This document shows, in pieces, positions 47,130-55,785 of a stretch of 64,000 bases of DNA; the first letter of the stretch is position 1; each line of letters opens with the position of its first letter. The stretch is from assembly GCA_045578245.1 (NCBI GenBank), contig JAZNJX010000079.1, forward strand, positions 1 through 64,000, written 5' to 3'. This stretch comes from Fimenecus sp045578245 (GTDB lineage Bacteria > Bacillota > Clostridia > Oscillospirales > Acutalibacteraceae). The notes under the pieces are model-generated. The model saw nothing but the letters and a program-made list of their open reading frames with translations. It made no database searches and was not told the DNA's origin. The position numbers were made by a program, and so were the translations under genes.

Positions 47130-47392
47130 TTTGCCCGAAGGGGTGTTCTTTTGTTCGCTTTTTGTCACTTAAAAACCCTCACAATCCCTTATTTTACTAG
47201 GGTTAGCGGGTGTTATGATGTTAACAGAGTCACTCTCCGTTTTCTCTGATATTATGCCGTTTTGCTAATGAAAATTAGCAGAATATTAGCAAGTGAGCGA
47301 CAAACAGGCGAATGACACGATGTTAAAAGTATCCCTAAAAGAGTAATTTTGATATATTTTTTCTTTTATACTCCTTATTTTACGATGAGTCA
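47130..47392. other. Non-coding left end of the island
   Basis: No credible gene is seen here. The stretch holds a TTTTACTAGG (47192-47201), of which an inverted copy lies near the right end (49643-49652), the ATTAGCA cluster, and the trailer of the serpin gene. Confidence 0.6.
47263..47291. repeat. ATTAGCA cluster, left (possible integrase arm sites)
   Basis: Three copies of ATTAGCA at 47263-47269 (minus), 47274-47280 and 47285-47291 (plus), spaced exactly 11 bases apart, about one helical turn. Confidence 0.55.
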
Positions 47393-48823
47393 TTATATAT
47401 TATTTACTACGCCTGTGAATAGAGGTAGATTTCCTTTAGAAATCACAAATACAAAAGGTCTGTTGAGAACAAAATCGATTATTTCTTCAGGTGGCATGGC
47501 TTCACCGTCACCGGGAATTTCTATATATGTTGCCGCTTTTACACCCTTTTCATCAATTTCAACTCTTGCAGACTGATTAATGGCTGAAATATATACGGGA
47601 GTATCTGAAGTGATTGCTGTAAAATCAGAGCTTTCCATATCAAAAACTTTTGTAACTCCCATTTTATTTATCCCGTCTTTTAAATTTATTGTGGAGGAAA
47701 CATCAAATTTCGGAACGGATAAATTGACTTTCATATATTTTTTGTTCTGCCAATAGTCTTCACCGTTGCCTGATGAAATTAATTCTCCGTAAAAACCGTC
47801 TTTTAAAATGTCGGCAGGAGTTTTATCTTCATCGGGAAGAATAAACCACATTGTGCTTCCGTTTTTAAGATATAAACATACGGCACTGAAATCATCATGC
47901 CAATAATAATTCATCTGACAAAGCTTTTTATTCATATATGTTGCGTTTGCATCACCATTGACACCGTGAAAAACATCTTCGGTGTTATATTCAGCATTGA
48001 ATTCATCGCTCCATTTTGCCTGAAAATACAGCGTTGAATATAATGCAAGAACAGTATCGGGAGATAAATCAATTTTATCTGTGCTGTCTTTCAATAATCC
48101 GCCTGTGTTATCGTTAAGCCATTCACCGATTGTTTTATCTGCATTTTTACTTCCGAGGTCGCATTGATATACAGATGCATAGTAGTGATAAGCAAGATTA
48201 TTCATAGTTTCCTGATTGTAAGTAAGTCCATCTTTAAGCCAAAGAGAATTAGCTAATGTAGATATTTCATTTCCGTCGTCCTCATAAACAGATTCCCAAA
48301 CGGCACTGACTTGTTTTCTGAGTGTTTCAATATCACTGACACCAAATAAATCTAAAATTTCCTTGCGGCTGTCACCTTCTGTTATCTCTGCAAGCATAGA
48401 AAGTCCGATATAAGCATTTACAGGCGACCATAAGGCATTTTCATTGTTCTGTAAAGCAAGAAATTCAGCTGATGCTTCTGTAAAAAACGGTGACAGAGAA
48501 ACAGCGGCATTTTCTCTTGTTGTTTTTCTATTATTTAATGCTTCTTCCCATATTGCTACATCTGCCATATAGCTTTCCCTGTCTTTGTAATCATCAATAT
48601 CGGGATATTTCATAATTCGTGCATCTTCAGGAAGAGCAATGGCTTTTGCAGTGATTACAGATGTATTCAAGAAAGAACTAATACAAATCACAACTGCTAA
48701 AACAGCAGCAACTGCACCTATCCAATAAGGTCTTTTTTTCATTTTCTTCGGAGCTTTTTCTGCTTCAGTTACATATCTGTCGTTTATTTTATCCAAAACT
48801 TCCAATACATGCTTACGCTTCAT
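47393..48823 (-). CDS. Membrane-anchored serpin with a possible anti-sigma N-terminus
   Basis: 476 residues. Residues 1-30 are cytoplasmic and charged (KRKHVLEVLDKIND), followed by a membrane helix (about 32-53) and an extracellular serpin domain (about 105-476): LSPFF.., SPVNAYIGLSMLAE, hinge DEKGVKAAT, and the serpin signature FVLNRPFVFVI. Aligning the loop length with alpha-1-antitrypsin puts Glu-Ala at P1-P1', which would suggest a Glu-specific protease as target. It overlaps an ECF sigma gene by 11 bases, so the cytoplasmic start may hold the sigma factor. Serpins are uncommon in bacteria but occur in gut clostridia. Confidence 0.85.
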   Translation of the reverse strand: MKRKHVLEVLDKINDRYVTEAEKAPKKMKKRPYWIGAVAAVLAVVICISSFLNTSVITAKAIALPEDARIMKYPDIDDYKDRESYMADVAIWEEALNNRKTTRENAAVSLSPFFTEASAEFLALQNNENALWSPVNAYIGLSMLAEITEGDSRKEILDLFGVSDIETLRKQVSAVWESVYEDDGNEISTLANSLWLKDGLTYNQETMNNLAYHYYASVYQCDLGSKNADKTIGEWLNDNTGGLLKDSTDKIDLSPDTVLALYSTLYFQAKWSDEFNAEYNTEDVFHGVNGDANATYMNKKLCQMNYYWHDDFSAVCLYLKNGSTMWFILPDEDKTPADILKDGFYGELISSGNGEDYWQNKKYMKVNLSVPKFDVSSTINLKDGINKMGVTKVFDMESSDFTAITSDTPVYISAINQSARVEIDEKGVKAATYIEIPGDGEAMPPEEIIDFVLNRPFVFVISKGNLPLFTGVVNNI

Positions 48824-49379
48824 AGTAGTAACCCTCCTTAATAAGATGTTCTTTTAATTTTATCCTTATTCGGTTTAAGCGTACCGAAACAGCACCGCTT
48901 TTCATATTGACGGCTTTTGCTATATCCTCAACTGCATCTCCATACCAATACCGGCGCATAAAAATATATCTGTTCATATCAGTATCTTGTTCCAAAAAGT
49001 TATTTATGGAGTCAGCGATTTCCTGAATAATAACAGCCTGTTCAGGATTAATATCATCATCAGGCAAACAAGAACCAAGCTCGTCCAAGGATATGTCATA
49101 ACTGTTGTTTCGTTTTTCTGCTGAAAGATATTCTAATCGTTTCAACGCCATATTTCTTCCTGTACGGTATACATAAGGAGCCAAAGGGTCAGGTTCTTTA
49201 GGTGGTATTGCGTTCCAAATGGCAAGATATGTATCATTTGTTGTTTCTTCTGCATCATGATGATTGCCGAGAATGTTCATTGCGATTTTGTATAAGGTAT
49301 TACCAAAACGCTCCTTTAAAGCCCCAATTGCCGCTTCAGTTCTCGCAAAGAAAAGCTTTATTATTTGTTTATCTTCCAT
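48813..49379 (-). CDS. ECF-type sigma-70 factor
   Basis: A 188-residue RNA polymerase sigma factor with region 2 (NTLYKIAMNILGNHHDAEETTNDTYLAIWNAIP) and region 4 (YRYIFMRRYWYGDAVEDIAKAV..KSGAVSVRLNRIR). The ATG follows AGGAGG by 7 bases. It is the first gene of a two-gene unit; the membrane-anchored serpin comes next, where a cognate anti-sigma is normally encoded. It lies inside the tRNA-Arg island. Confidence 0.9.
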   Translation of the reverse strand: MEDKQIIKLFFARTEAAIGALKERFGNTLYKIAMNILGNHHDAEETTNDTYLAIWNAIPPKEPDPLAPYVYRTGRNMALKRLEYLSAEKRNNSYDISLDELGSCLPDDDINPEQAVIIQEIADSINNFLEQDTDMNRYIFMRRYWYGDAVEDIAKAVNMKSGAVSVRLNRIRIKLKEHLIKEGYYYEA

Positions 49380-49523
49380 CTAAAAACCTCCTCTCACTTA
49401 TATAAACCGATTTTATATACCTCATCTTACATAAAGTTTAACATTATTTTTTATCAAAAACAATGTATCTTGAAAATCATCTTTAGCATATGACAACATT
49501 AACTTAATAACTATCGCCTTTTC

Positions 49524-49584
49524 ATTAGCAGTTTTTTCAAAGTGGCAAAAGCCCAAAATTAGCAGGAAGCTTTTTTTATTAGCA
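49524..49584 (+). repeat. ATTAGCA cluster, right (possible integrase arm sites)
   Basis: Three direct copies of ATTAGCA at 49524-49530, 49558-49564 and 49578-49584, matching the cluster at the other end of the island. Confidence 0.55.
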
Positions 49585-49628
49585 GAAGGACATTCCTCCG
49601 ATGTTCAAGAATATATTTTACGCAAAAT

Positions 49629-49672
49629 AAAAAGCCGAAAAACCTAGTAAAATCAAGGCTTCTCGGCTTTTT
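49629..49672 (-). terminator. Terminator following tRNA-Arg
   Basis: Stem AAAAAGCCGA / TCGGCTTTTT with a 24-base loop, starting 6 bases after the tRNA CCA; T-rich on the minus strand. Confidence 0.75.
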
Positions 49673-49677
49673 GAGAT

Positions 49678-49752
49678 TGGCACCCCCTGCGGGAATCGAA
49701 CCCACAACTAATCCTTAGGAGGGATTTATTATATCCATTTAACTAAGGAGGC
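49678..49752 (-). tRNA. tRNA-Arg(CCU)
   Basis: 75 nt including an encoded CCA. Acceptor GCCTCCT pairs with AGGGGGT (two G-T), anticodon stem AATCC/GGATT encloses loop CTCCTAA with anticodon CCT (reads AGG), and the T arm GTGGG-TTCGATT-CCCGC is standard. Its 3' 44 nt are duplicated at 47086-47129, marking it as an integration target. Confidence 0.93.
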
Positions 49753-49775
49753 ATATAAAGGTGGGAAAATCCACC

Positions 49776-50633
49776 TTAATTAACTTTATAATTTTGTGAC
49801 CATTGATTAACAAGAGTGTTGAACTCGTTGCCTTTCATGGCACGTAAGCATTCAGTGCGATGAGATTCGTAGTAACCATAGGTTTCATCAAAAACATCAA
49901 TTCTCTGAACGAGGAAAATATAGTCACCGATAATAATTGTTGATGCTCCGTTTATTTCCAGCTTTTTAGCTTCATTATAGAAACCACTTGGAAAACTGCC
50001 ATCATTTTTTGAGTTGATGATTGTGTTATGCACTTCTTTATCTGTTGCTGTTTCAATAATTGACCCTGTGTTAACAAGGTCGGCAGAACGGGAAAAATTA
50101 TTTATAATTGCAGCTTTTTCCGAGTCGGGCATTGAAACCATTGCACCTGTTTCATTGATGTTGAAAAGATAGTCAGTTGCAAATTTGATTGCTATGTAGT
50201 TTTCTTTAAAATATTTCTTTATGGTATCTTCACTTACTGGTGAAGTTCCGTTTGGACCATAATAATAATCCAGAAGAGTGTCTTCATAAAACTTTGATGT
50301 TTCAATTTTGTATATTGTCTGTTTAGAAATTCCGAGATTAGTATAATGTACACTGTATAAGTGCCACAAGTCATTCACTTTTTTTGAAAGTTCAGCTTTT
50401 TGTGAAGAAGAAAGAGTAAGGGACTGGATAGAAAACTCAGTGTTTATTGCCATATATCGGGAAAGGGCATGGTTAATCTGTGTTTTATCTCCGTCGTGTA
50501 AATCTTCAAAATAATAATACACTTCGTTATCTATTTTTGTTCCGTTAACTTTAACTTTTGAAAACTCTGAACAAGAAGAGAAAGAGAGTGTGAGAATTAC
50601 AGCCACAAGAAAGATTGATAAAACTTTTTTCAT
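49776..50633 (-). CDS. PrsA/SurA-like foldase lipoprotein
   Basis: A 285-residue lipoprotein (signal with lipobox FSSC, Cys at 21). The early segment VKVNGTKIDNEVYYYFED is like the N-terminal part of SurA/PrsA chaperones, and the C-terminal region (EINGASTIIIGDYIFLVQRID) looks like a degenerate parvulin domain. An extracytoplasmic folding role is suggested but not certain. Start overlaps the stop of the upstream membrane-protein gene by one base. Located just beyond the tRNA-Arg gene. Confidence 0.6.
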   Translation of the reverse strand: MKKVLSIFLVAVILTLSFSSCSEFSKVKVNGTKIDNEVYYYFEDLHDGDKTQINHALSRYMAINTEFSIQSLTLSSSQKAELSKKVNDLWHLYSVHYTNLGISKQTIYKIETSKFYEDTLLDYYYGPNGTSPVSEDTIKKYFKENYIAIKFATDYLFNINETGAMVSMPDSEKAAIINNFSRSADLVNTGSIIETATDKEVHNTIINSKNDGSFPSGFYNEAKKLEINGASTIIIGDYIFLVQRIDVFDETYGYYESHRTECLRAMKGNEFNTLVNQWSQNYKVN

Positions 50634-51328
50634 CAGTTTTCCTCCTTTGACTGGATGTATTCACGGTACAATTTTTCTTTTAAAAGACGCTGTTCGTTTA
50701 TTAGTCGGCGTTCTTCTTTGATAGTTTCTTTGTTCTTGCCGATAATACCATTGCGATAGAAAGCGACTAAAAGCATTGTAATAACTGCACCAACAGCACA
50801 AGCAATAAAGTCCACCATTGTATCGGTGTTACCTTTTTGCAAGGTCATACCATAAAGGCTGTCCATTGTGAATTCATAAACTTCCCAACCAACTGCAATT
50901 CCCAAAGCAAATGTAATTGAGAAAAGAGAAGACATTGCAGGGCCTAAATCTCCACGCTTACGATAGATGATATTTGCAAAATCATATCCAAACCAGGCAG
51001 AAAGCACACCTGATGCACAGTGAGTTACAATATCAAAATGTTCAAAAGTAGTTCTGTTGTTTATTGTTGAGCCAACACAAACGCCGATAAAAATAAAAAG
51101 TGAAAGCATAGTTTGTGTTGATGCTTCAACCTCAATAATAAATGACTTTTTGCCGAAAATCTGGAAAAAGTCCCAAAGGTGGGTAAAAATGATTGCAAAA
51201 ATTGCTTCCAAAAATTCTACAACTGAGCCATGGAACAAGCCGAAAAGTCCCCAGCATAAAATAATTACACGGAGACAAATCCAAAGAATTCTTTGATTTT
51301 TAGGCAAGACACCATAAACCTTAGTCAT
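50633..51328 (-). CDS. YjdF/DUF2238-like membrane protein
   Basis: A 231-residue protein with about six membrane helices and a charged, Lys/Glu/Arg-rich C-terminal coil (about 195-231). The pattern FDIVTHCASGVLSAWFGYD then GWEVYEFTMD and GNTDTMVDFIACAVGA matches the DUF2238/YjdF group. Function is unknown. It precedes the foldase-like lipoprotein gene and is translationally coupled to it. Confidence 0.72.
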   Translation of the reverse strand: MTKVYGVLPKNQRILWICLRVIILCWGLFGLFHGSVVEFLEAIFAIIFTHLWDFFQIFGKKSFIIEVEASTQTMLSLFIFIGVCVGSTINNRTTFEHFDIVTHCASGVLSAWFGYDFANIIYRKRGDLGPAMSSLFSITFALGIAVGWEVYEFTMDSLYGMTLQKGNTDTMVDFIACAVGAVITMLLVAFYRNGIIGKNKETIKEERRLINEQRLLKEKLYREYIQSKEEN

Positions 51329-51382
51329 TTCTTAACCACCATAATCGTTTATATAAAGAATGATATCACATTAATTGAAATA

Positions 51383-53245
51383 TTACAAGGAAAGTATAAC
51401 AAAAGAGCATCCGTCAATAAATACTTCACCATTCTGTGGGTTGTCACCATAAAGTGCAAAGGAATTTTCAAAATCATAAGGAAGACGATAGGAGATGGAG
51501 TGTTCGTTGCGATTTACAATTACCATAATGTTTCCATTACCATCGTGACGACGGAAGGCCACGCAACCAAGCATTGAGGAAACAGGGGAGAAGTAGCCTT
51601 TCTGGAAAACGGAGTTTTCTTTCCTTATCCTACCCATTGTTTTATAAAACTCAACAAGTTCTTGGTTTTCCTTACCCCAAGGGTAGCAACCACGATTAAA
51701 TGGGTCTTTGTATCCCTCCAAACCTGCTTCGTCGCCATAATAAACAGATGGCACACCGGGAAGAGTGTATTGCAAAGCAACAGCACATTTCAACAGTTGA
51801 ACACCTTTATCATATTTATTACCCAAAGAGTGACAGGATTGCCATTGACGGTCACGATATTCGCAGGATTCACCTGCAATTTTAGTAATTGCTCTTTCTG
51901 TATCATGAGTGCCGATATGATTCATCATAACATCAAGACATTGTTTTGGATAATTTTCAACAATCTGCATAATGATTGACATAAATGATTCTGCTTTACC
52001 ATTACGACAAAAATCGAGAATTGCATTTGCAAAGGGGTAATTCATAACGGAGTCAAACTGACTGCCGAGAAGATAACGACGACGAGAGCCATAACTGTGT
52101 TTCGTTGTTGCATCTTCCCAAACTTCACCCATTAAAAGAGCATCAGGATTAGTTTCTTTAAGTCTTGCTCGTAATTCATCAATGAAAATGTCGGGTAGTT
52201 CGTCGGCAACATCAAGACGGAATCCGTCAGCACCTGCTCTTAACCACTTTTCAACGATTCCACCCTTGCCGTTGATGAATTCACGATATTCTTCTCCCTC
52301 TTCAATGACTTCAGGAAGAGTGACAAATCCCCACCAGCTTTGGTATTTATCGGGATAGTTTGTGAATTTATACCAGTTATAATATGGGCTTTCAGGTGAA
52401 TTGTATGCACCAAGAGTGGAGTATCTGCCCTTGCGATTAAAGTAAACGCTATCATCTCCTGTGTGAGAGAATACACCATCGAGAATTATGTGAATCCCTA
52501 ACTTTTTAGCATCAGCACAAAGGGTTTTAAAATCTTTTTCCGTGCCTAAAAGAGGGTCGATTTTTCCATAATCGGCTGTGTCATAACGATGGTTTGAGTG
52601 GGACTCGAAAATTGGGTTAAGATAGATGCAAGTTACACCTAAATCTTTAAGATAAGAGAGTTTTTCATTTATTCCCTTTAAATCTCCACCAAAAAAGTCA
52701 TTATTCAGCACTTTTCCCTCAGGAGTAGTTCTCCATTCAGGCTCATTGCCCCAATCTGTTCGAATAACACGGTCGTCAGGTACATTTTCTTTTTTTGTTC
52801 CTGAATTATAAAAACGGTCAGGGAAAATCTGATAGATAATTCCGCCCTTAAGCCAATCGGGAGTGGTAAAATCTTTTTCTGTAACTGTTAATTGCCAGTC
52901 TTTTCGTGCAAGGGTGTTTCCTGAAAAATCACCGATACCATCTTCTGTCTGTAGTATCAAACTTCTACCATATGATGAACAATAGTCGAAATGATACCAG
53001 TAAAGCCCTTCTGTTTCAATAGTGGTGTGAATATCCCATATCTCTGTGCTTTCATCTGCCATACCAGCCCAGAGCATTGGTCTTTCCTCAAAGTTGCCAT
53101 CATCACGACGGAGCATAAAAAGTGCTTTATTGCAGCAAAAAGAGCGTGGTAAACAAAGGCGAAGATGTATTTCCTCACTTACAGAAATGCTACCGAATTT
53201 GTTTTTAAAAAATAAATCTCTTGAATTATACGGGATGAAACCCAT
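51383..53245 (-). CDS. GH13 alpha-glucosidase/neopullulanase-like enzyme
   Basis: A 620-residue cytoplasmic amylase-family enzyme (no signal peptide). An N-terminal beta-domain (about 1-110) of CBM34-like type precedes the TIM barrel with GVFSHTG, the nucleophile in GFRLDVADE, acid/base in LMGEVWED and NHIGTHD, then a C-terminal beta domain. This order fits enzymes degrading maltodextrins, cyclodextrins or pullulan. Ribosome site GGCGGTGA precedes the ATG. No transporter lies beside it. Confidence 0.9.
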   Translation of the reverse strand: MGFIPYNSRDLFFKNKFGSISVSEEIHLRLCLPRSFCCNKALFMLRRDDGNFEERPMLWAGMADESTEIWDIHTTIETEGLYWYHFDYCSSYGRSLILQTEDGIGDFSGNTLARKDWQLTVTEKDFTTPDWLKGGIIYQIFPDRFYNSGTKKENVPDDRVIRTDWGNEPEWRTTPEGKVLNNDFFGGDLKGINEKLSYLKDLGVTCIYLNPIFESHSNHRYDTADYGKIDPLLGTEKDFKTLCADAKKLGIHIILDGVFSHTGDDSVYFNRKGRYSTLGAYNSPESPYYNWYKFTNYPDKYQSWWGFVTLPEVIEEGEEYREFINGKGGIVEKWLRAGADGFRLDVADELPDIFIDELRARLKETNPDALLMGEVWEDATTKHSYGSRRRYLLGSQFDSVMNYPFANAILDFCRNGKAESFMSIIMQIVENYPKQCLDVMMNHIGTHDTERAITKIAGESCEYRDRQWQSCHSLGNKYDKGVQLLKCAVALQYTLPGVPSVYYGDEAGLEGYKDPFNRGCYPWGKENQELVEFYKTMGRIRKENSVFQKGYFSPVSSMLGCVAFRRHDGNGNIMVIVNRNEHSISYRLPYDFENSFALYGDNPQNGEVFIDGCSFVILSL

Positions 53246-53302
53246 ATTTTCACCGCCAAAAATGGTAATAATTCATTTTATCAAAATCACAAATATATTG
53301 CA

Positions 53303-53332
53303 ATAGAAAAATGACGGGAGAAAAGCCCGTCA
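53303..53332 (-). terminator. Terminator after the GH43-like gene
   Basis: Stem TGACGGG / CCCGTCA with a 7-base loop, T-rich on the minus strand, 5 bases beyond the stop at 53338. Confidence 0.8.
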
Positions 53333-53337
53333 AAGTC

Positions 53338-54249
53338 TTATTTTTTATATTTTTCAACTAATCTTTCATAGTCTTTGTCAGAAATTGCAACGACGGAGCC
53401 ATGACGAGGATTAAAAGCCATACTGTAATCGTCAGGGTTTACCGGCAAAAAGGTTTCAAAGTCAGTTGTCTGTTGCATAAAGAATCTGTCCGTGCCATAT
53501 TCATCCATAATCATAACCCATTGGTCAGTGCCTGTTATGTTGTAAATTTCACTGCCCTCAACACCTGTTTTTGCAAGAGAAATGACAACTGCATCATCAC
53601 AATAAGGTCCGTTTAATTTGTCAGCGGTTACATAGGCGATTGTCTGGTCTTCGTCGTGTTTGAAATACAAGTAGTATTTCCCATTGAGTTCGCTGTATGC
53701 AATATCGCCATCGATAGTCTGAATTCCGGGTCTTTCAAACAGGAGTTTTGGCTCTGTTATTGTTTTGAAATCTGTTGTATAAGCATAATACATCTGTGCT
53801 ACATCATTTTTTTCGTCAGAATGTGCCCAATAGACCATGTATGCGTTTTCGCTTTTATCCCAGTATGCTTGCGGTGCCCAGGCACGAGTAGTGGTTGAAA
53901 AATCTTCACCGAATTCACGCATATCAATAATTGTTTCGTCAGTCCATTCGATTAAATCTTTTGATTTCCAGGTAATGAGAGAATGATTTGATGTCCAACC
54001 CTCAATGCATTTCATATCCGTACCAATGATATAATAAAATCCGTCCTGACCTTTTAAAATATATGGGTCACGTACACACTTTTTTCCCTTTGTCTGAATG
54101 ATTACAGGCTTATTATTGTTAAGTGCTTCAAAATTATATCCGTCTTCACTCACTGCAAAGTGGATTCTTTCTTCTTCAGGTTGATTTCCTACAAAGTAAG
54201 CGAAGAGATATTTTCCGCTTTTACTCTGGGCAGGTGTTGCAAAATTCAT
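53338..54249 (-). CDS. GH43-like five-bladed propeller glycosidase
   Basis: 303 residues from the ATG at 54249, preceded by GGAGG; the frame runs 55 codons upstream but that part is not protein-like. Family features: RDPYILKGQDGFYYIIGTD (Asp), WAPQAYWDK and EGSEIYNI (Glu), and repeated beta-blade strands. There is no signal peptide, so it acts in the cytoplasm on imported oligosaccharides, probably arabino- or xylo-oligosaccharides. Exact specificity is open. Confidence 0.8.
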   Translation of the reverse strand: MNFATPAQSKSGKYLFAYFVGNQPEEERIHFAVSEDGYNFEALNNNKPVIIQTKGKKCVRDPYILKGQDGFYYIIGTDMKCIEGWTSNHSLITWKSKDLIEWTDETIIDMREFGEDFSTTTRAWAPQAYWDKSENAYMVYWAHSDEKNDVAQMYYAYTTDFKTITEPKLLFERPGIQTIDGDIAYSELNGKYYLYFKHDEDQTIAYVTADKLNGPYCDDAVVISLAKTGVEGSEIYNITGTDQWVMIMDEYGTDRFFMQQTTDFETFLPVNPDDYSMAFNPRHGSVVAISDKDYERLVEKYKK

Positions 54250-54382
54250 AGTGTATTCCTCCGGGTGATAATTGAATAAAGTATAACTGATATATGAAAA
54301 AATGTCACTTGACGGTATGAATAAATAAACAGAAAGATTTTTGTGCAGAATTATGGTCTGAACATATAGGACAGTTTTGATA

Positions 54383-54413
54383 TAAAAAATGACGGAGTCG
54401 GGGGACTCCGTCA
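54383..54413 (-). terminator. Terminator after the LRR protein gene
   Basis: Stem TGACGGAGTC / GACTCCGTCA (10 bp, perfect), minus-strand tail ATTTTTTATA, 12 bases past the stop at 54425. Confidence 0.87.
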
Positions 54414-54424
54414 AAGTGTGTTTA

Positions 54425-55603
54425 TTAATAATGTGCTACTCCGCAATTGCAAACTTTATTTATTCTGAAAAGTCTGTTAAAGAAGTTTGTGATTTTCCAG
54501 ACGAAGCCTGAAACTCCACCTTTGTGACAATTATGGTTACAATTAATTGTCAGGTCAAAGAGCTTGCCACACTCGTCACAAACGCCATCATCGTTAGCGT
54601 CTGCATGTTCTGTATGGTTGAAATGAATTGTTGCATAGAATAATGGCTCGTTGTGCATATCAACTTCAATTTGATTCCATTGTGCCTCTGTGCCTGAATA
54701 ATAAACTTCTGCAAGGCTTGGGCATTGATAAAATGCACCAAGGGCTATTGACTTTACGCTTTTAGGGATTGTTACGACTGCAATCTTTTCGCACATAGCA
54801 AAGGTCTCTTTTTCAATTTTTGTTACACCATCAGGAATGGTTATGCTTGTAAGGTTGGTACAAGCGCCGAATGCACCAGCACCAATCGTAGTAACACTGT
54901 CTGGTATTGTTACACTTGCAAGGTGACCACCCCAACCAAATGCATATCCACATATTGTTATTACTTTGTCAGGTATTTTATAACTTGTTCTTGTATTACC
55001 CACAGGATACTGAACAAGAGTTGTTTTATCTTTGTTGAACAATATACCATTTTCATCGTTTGAAAAGTATTTATTATTACTATCTACTGTAATTTCTGTA
55101 AGGCTTGTGCAACCACTAAATGCCACATCACCGATTGATGACACATTGTTAGGAATGGATACTTTTGTAAGACTTGCACAAGATGCAAATGCATATGAAT
55201 CGATTGCTATTACGCTGTCGGGAATTGTTACATTTGGAAGACTTGCGCATTCAATAAATGCAGCCCAACCGATTTCTGTTACAGTGTTAGGTATTGATAC
55301 AGATGTAACATATTTACAATCACAAAAAGCCAATGCTCCTATTGTTGTCACACCTTCATTTATGACAATGTTCTTAATACTATATCTATACCAAGGAATG
55401 TCGTTTGAATTATAATAATTATACATAGCACCTGTACCTGAAATAGTTAAGGTGTATGTTTCGCTGTCATAAGTCCAAGTGAGATTACTACCACAGTTGC
55501 CTGAATATGTTTCTGCACTTGCTGTGATGCTTGACATTGGAATGATTGAAATTATCATTAATAATGCCAAAAAAACTGATAAAATTTTGTTTGTTTTTTT
55601 CAT
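54425..55603 (-). CDS. Secreted BspA-type leucine-rich repeat protein
   Basis: A 392-residue protein with a signal peptide (about 1-31, ASAET) and about ten LRR_5/BspA repeats (for example VSIPNTVTEIGWAAF and VTIPDSVTTIGAGAF), interrupted near residues 175-205 by a non-repeat loop. The C-terminus has a small Cys pair segment (DDGVCDECGKLF) and a tail with CNCGVAHY. Such proteins adhere to host or other cells; no wall-anchor motif is seen. Single gene. Confidence 0.88.
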   Translation of the reverse strand: MKKTNKILSVFLALLMIISIIPMSSITASAETYSGNCGSNLTWTYDSETYTLTISGTGAMYNYYNSNDIPWYRYSIKNIVINEGVTTIGALAFCDCKYVTSVSIPNTVTEIGWAAFIECASLPNVTIPDSVIAIDSYAFASCASLTKVSIPNNVSSIGDVAFSGCTSLTEITVDSNNKYFSNDENGILFNKDKTTLVQYPVGNTRTSYKIPDKVITICGYAFGWGGHLASVTIPDSVTTIGAGAFGACTNLTSITIPDGVTKIEKETFAMCEKIAVVTIPKSVKSIALGAFYQCPSLAEVYYSGTEAQWNQIEVDMHNEPLFYATIHFNHTEHADANDDGVCDECGKLFDLTINCNHNCHKGGVSGFVWKITNFFNRLFRINKVCNCGVAHY

Positions 55604-55733
55604 AATAAAACCTCCATATTTCCCTTTGAATTCATAATAGCATAACTATATATGCAATTCAAGTTGTAGTTGCAATTCTTGTAATAAAAGATTTTGCAAA
55701 ATAAGTATAATATAAATTTTTGAATTACGTAAG

Positions 55734-55745
55734 TGCGTACACGCA
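55734..55745. promoter_or_regulatory. Possible operator before the XRE gene
   Basis: Inverted repeat TGCGT-AC-ACGCA, with the word AAGTGCG on both sides, 40 bases before the XRE start and in the divergent gap with the LRR gene. Binding by the XRE protein is a guess. Confidence 0.3.
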
Positions 55746-55785
55746 AGTGCGATTAAAAACATAGAATATCCTTGAGGTGAATTTT

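Larger units (their letters stand above)
49380..49677. other. Non-coding right end of the island
   Basis: About 300 bases without a gene: sigma-gene leader, ATTAGCA repeats, and the hairpin after the tRNA. An integrase or excisionase fragment was not recognised. Confidence 0.6.
47086..49721. mobile_element. Small tRNA-Arg-integrated genomic island carrying an ECF sigma factor and a serpin
   Basis: A 44-bp direct repeat (47086-47129 and 49678-49721) equals the anticodon loop to CCA end of tRNA-Arg(CCU); the full tRNA stands only at the right end. The 2,592-bp unit between the repeats therefore looks like site-specific integration by a tyrosine recombinase, with the tRNA rebuilt at one end. 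Inside are two overlapping minus-strand genes and clusters of ATTAGCA near both borders, likely integrase arm sites. No integrase or excisionase gene is present, so it is either a deletion remnant or a satellite moved in trans. Confidence 0.72.

Noticed and set aside
49776..50633. Foldase-like lipoprotein as island cargo
   Set aside because: It lies outside the tRNA-Arg repeat, on the 5' side of the intact tRNA, so it belongs to the chromosome.
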